From Novosphingobium malaysiense (GTDB lineage: Bacteria; Pseudomonadota; Alphaproteobacteria; Sphingomonadales; Sphingomonadaceae): a stretch of 64,000 bases of DNA. Location: the NCBI RefSeq assembly GCF_000802225.1, contig NZ_JTDI01000002.1, positions 144,501-208,500 on the forward strand, in the 5' to 3' direction. Every line of letters begins with the position of its first letter. Position 1 is the first letter of the stretch. A program made the translations under genes and the position numbers. The notes under the pieces are model-generated. The model was not told where the DNA came from. It ran no database searches and worked only from the letters and a program-made list of their open reading frames with translations. Below are positions 63,461 to 64,000 of the stretch, one piece after another.

Positions 63461-64000
63461 TTACGGCTTGGCCGGAGCAGCAGCCGGCTTGGCCGGAGCC
63501 GGCTTCGCAGCCGGGGCAACGGTGGTGTTTGGCTTGACCGCGCCGCCCGAGGCGATGTTGGCGAGGACGTCGGTCGAGAAGCCGGTCAGCAGTTCGGCGA
63601 TCCGCTTGTTGCGAGCCTGCAGGTAGTTGTAGGCAAGCACGGCGGGAACGGCGACGAGCAGGCCGAGCGCGGTCATGATGAGAGCTTCACCGACCGGACC
63701 GGCGACCTTGTCGATCGAGGCCGAACCGGCAAGGCCGATGGCGATCAGGGCGCGGTAGATACCGACGACGGTACCGAACAGACCGACGAACGGTGCGGTA
63801 GCGCCCACGGTGGCGAGGAAGGGCAGGCCGCCGGCGAGGCGAGCGTTGATCGAAGCTTCCGAACGGGCCAGCGAGCCGTGGAGCCAATCGTGCGATTCGG
63901 TCGGGTCCTTGAGCTTCGAGGCTTCTTCCTCGGCCTTCACGCCGTCATCGACGATCTGGCGCCATGCACTGTTCTTCTCGAGCTTGGTGGCGCCTTCCTT
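63461..64000 (-). CDS. exbB: MotA/TolQ/ExbB proton-channel family protein (N-terminus beyond window)
   Basis: The visible 179 residues are the C-terminal part of ExbB. The frame stays open to the window end (reading EGATKLEKNSAWRQIVDDG), so the start lies outside. Conserved parts are LHGSLARSEASINARLAGGLPFLATVGATAPFVGLFGTVVGIYRALIAIGLAG and VGEALIMTALGLLVAVPAVLAYNYLQARNKRI, the two inner helices of the pentameric channel. The tail is low complexity, with Ala/Pro/Lys repeats (PAAKPAPAKPAAAPAKP). It is first in the exbB-exbD-exbD-exbD cluster. Confidence 0.94.
   Translation of the reverse strand, partial: KEGATKLEKNSAWRQIVDDGVKAEEEASKLKDPTESHDWLHGSLARSEASINARLAGGLPFLATVGATAPFVGLFGTVVGIYRALIAIGLAGSASIDKVAGPVGEALIMTALGLLVAVPAVLAYNYLQARNKRIAELLTGFSTDVLANIASGGAVKPNTTVAPAAKPAPAKPAAAPAKP

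Overview
The window is 64 kb of GC-rich chromosomal DNA that reads like a member of the Sphingomonadales (Novosphingobium/Sphingobium/Sphingomonas type) in the Alphaproteobacteria. This rests on gene content: a TonB-dependent receptor with the IIVTARKRQESV plug start, a petABC cytochrome bc1 operon, the division-site ATPase MipZ, a Caulobacter-type cpa/tad Flp-pilus locus, ExbB followed by three ExbD proteins, and several GTG and TTG starts. I did no database search, so the genus is inference. There is no prophage, insertion sequence, CRISPR array, rRNA or plasmid origin that I can recognise.

Layout. 1-10.8 kb: end of an unidentified gene, a P-loop kinase, a TonB-dependent receptor divergent from a fused 5-oxoprolinase/hydantoinase, a small GNAT protein, threonine aldolase, an EamA permease, and an epimerase-like SDR protein whose 3' end overlaps the permease gene by 91 bp. 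Palindromic intergenic repeats lie at 7.5-7.7 and 10.75 kb. 10.9-19.3 kb: pepN and pgeF, the petABC operon for respiratory complex III, apt, and malonyl-CoA decarboxylase. 19.6-28.5 kb: tRNA-Gly(TCC), a membrane-embedded spermidine-synthase-like protein, a secreted endonuclease/exonuclease/phosphatase-fold protein, a MlaA-glycosyltransferase operon, a second glycosyltransferase and an APH-kinase fusion.

28.7-40.8 kb is a complete Flp (type IVb) pilus locus on the minus strand. In transcription order it holds the Flp pilin, cpaB, cpaC, a 95-aa lipoprotein resembling only the C-terminal part of CpaD, tadG, two tadE genes, cpaE, cpaF, tadB, tadC, a TPR lipoprotein and the prepilin peptidase cpaA. 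The pilin has its own promoter-like sequence, a leader stem-loop and a 3' stem-loop that could set high pilin expression over the machinery genes. Next to it (41.2-45.9 kb) is a three-gene glycan module: a UDP-galactopyranose-mutase-like flavoprotein, a GtrA flippase and a large GT-C membrane protein with STT3/PglB-like acidic and DHH motifs. A link to surface or pilus glycosylation is a hypothesis only.

46.2-53 kb: a LytM/M23 peptidase, a NarL-type two-component system whose kinase start may be coupled to a 22-codon leader ORF, tRNA-Gly(CCC), and an OmpR-type two-component system with a co-transcribed exported protein. An 11-bp tandem repeat covers that regulator's ribosome-binding region. 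53-64 kb: a possible 44-aa protein, a CsgG-family protein, panC, then mipZ, a membrane J-domain protein, a phosphomannomutase/phosphoglucomutase, an MgtC/DUF4010 membrane protein, an Lhr-like DEXH helicase, and the ExbB-ExbD-ExbD-ExbD cluster (exbB cut by the window end).
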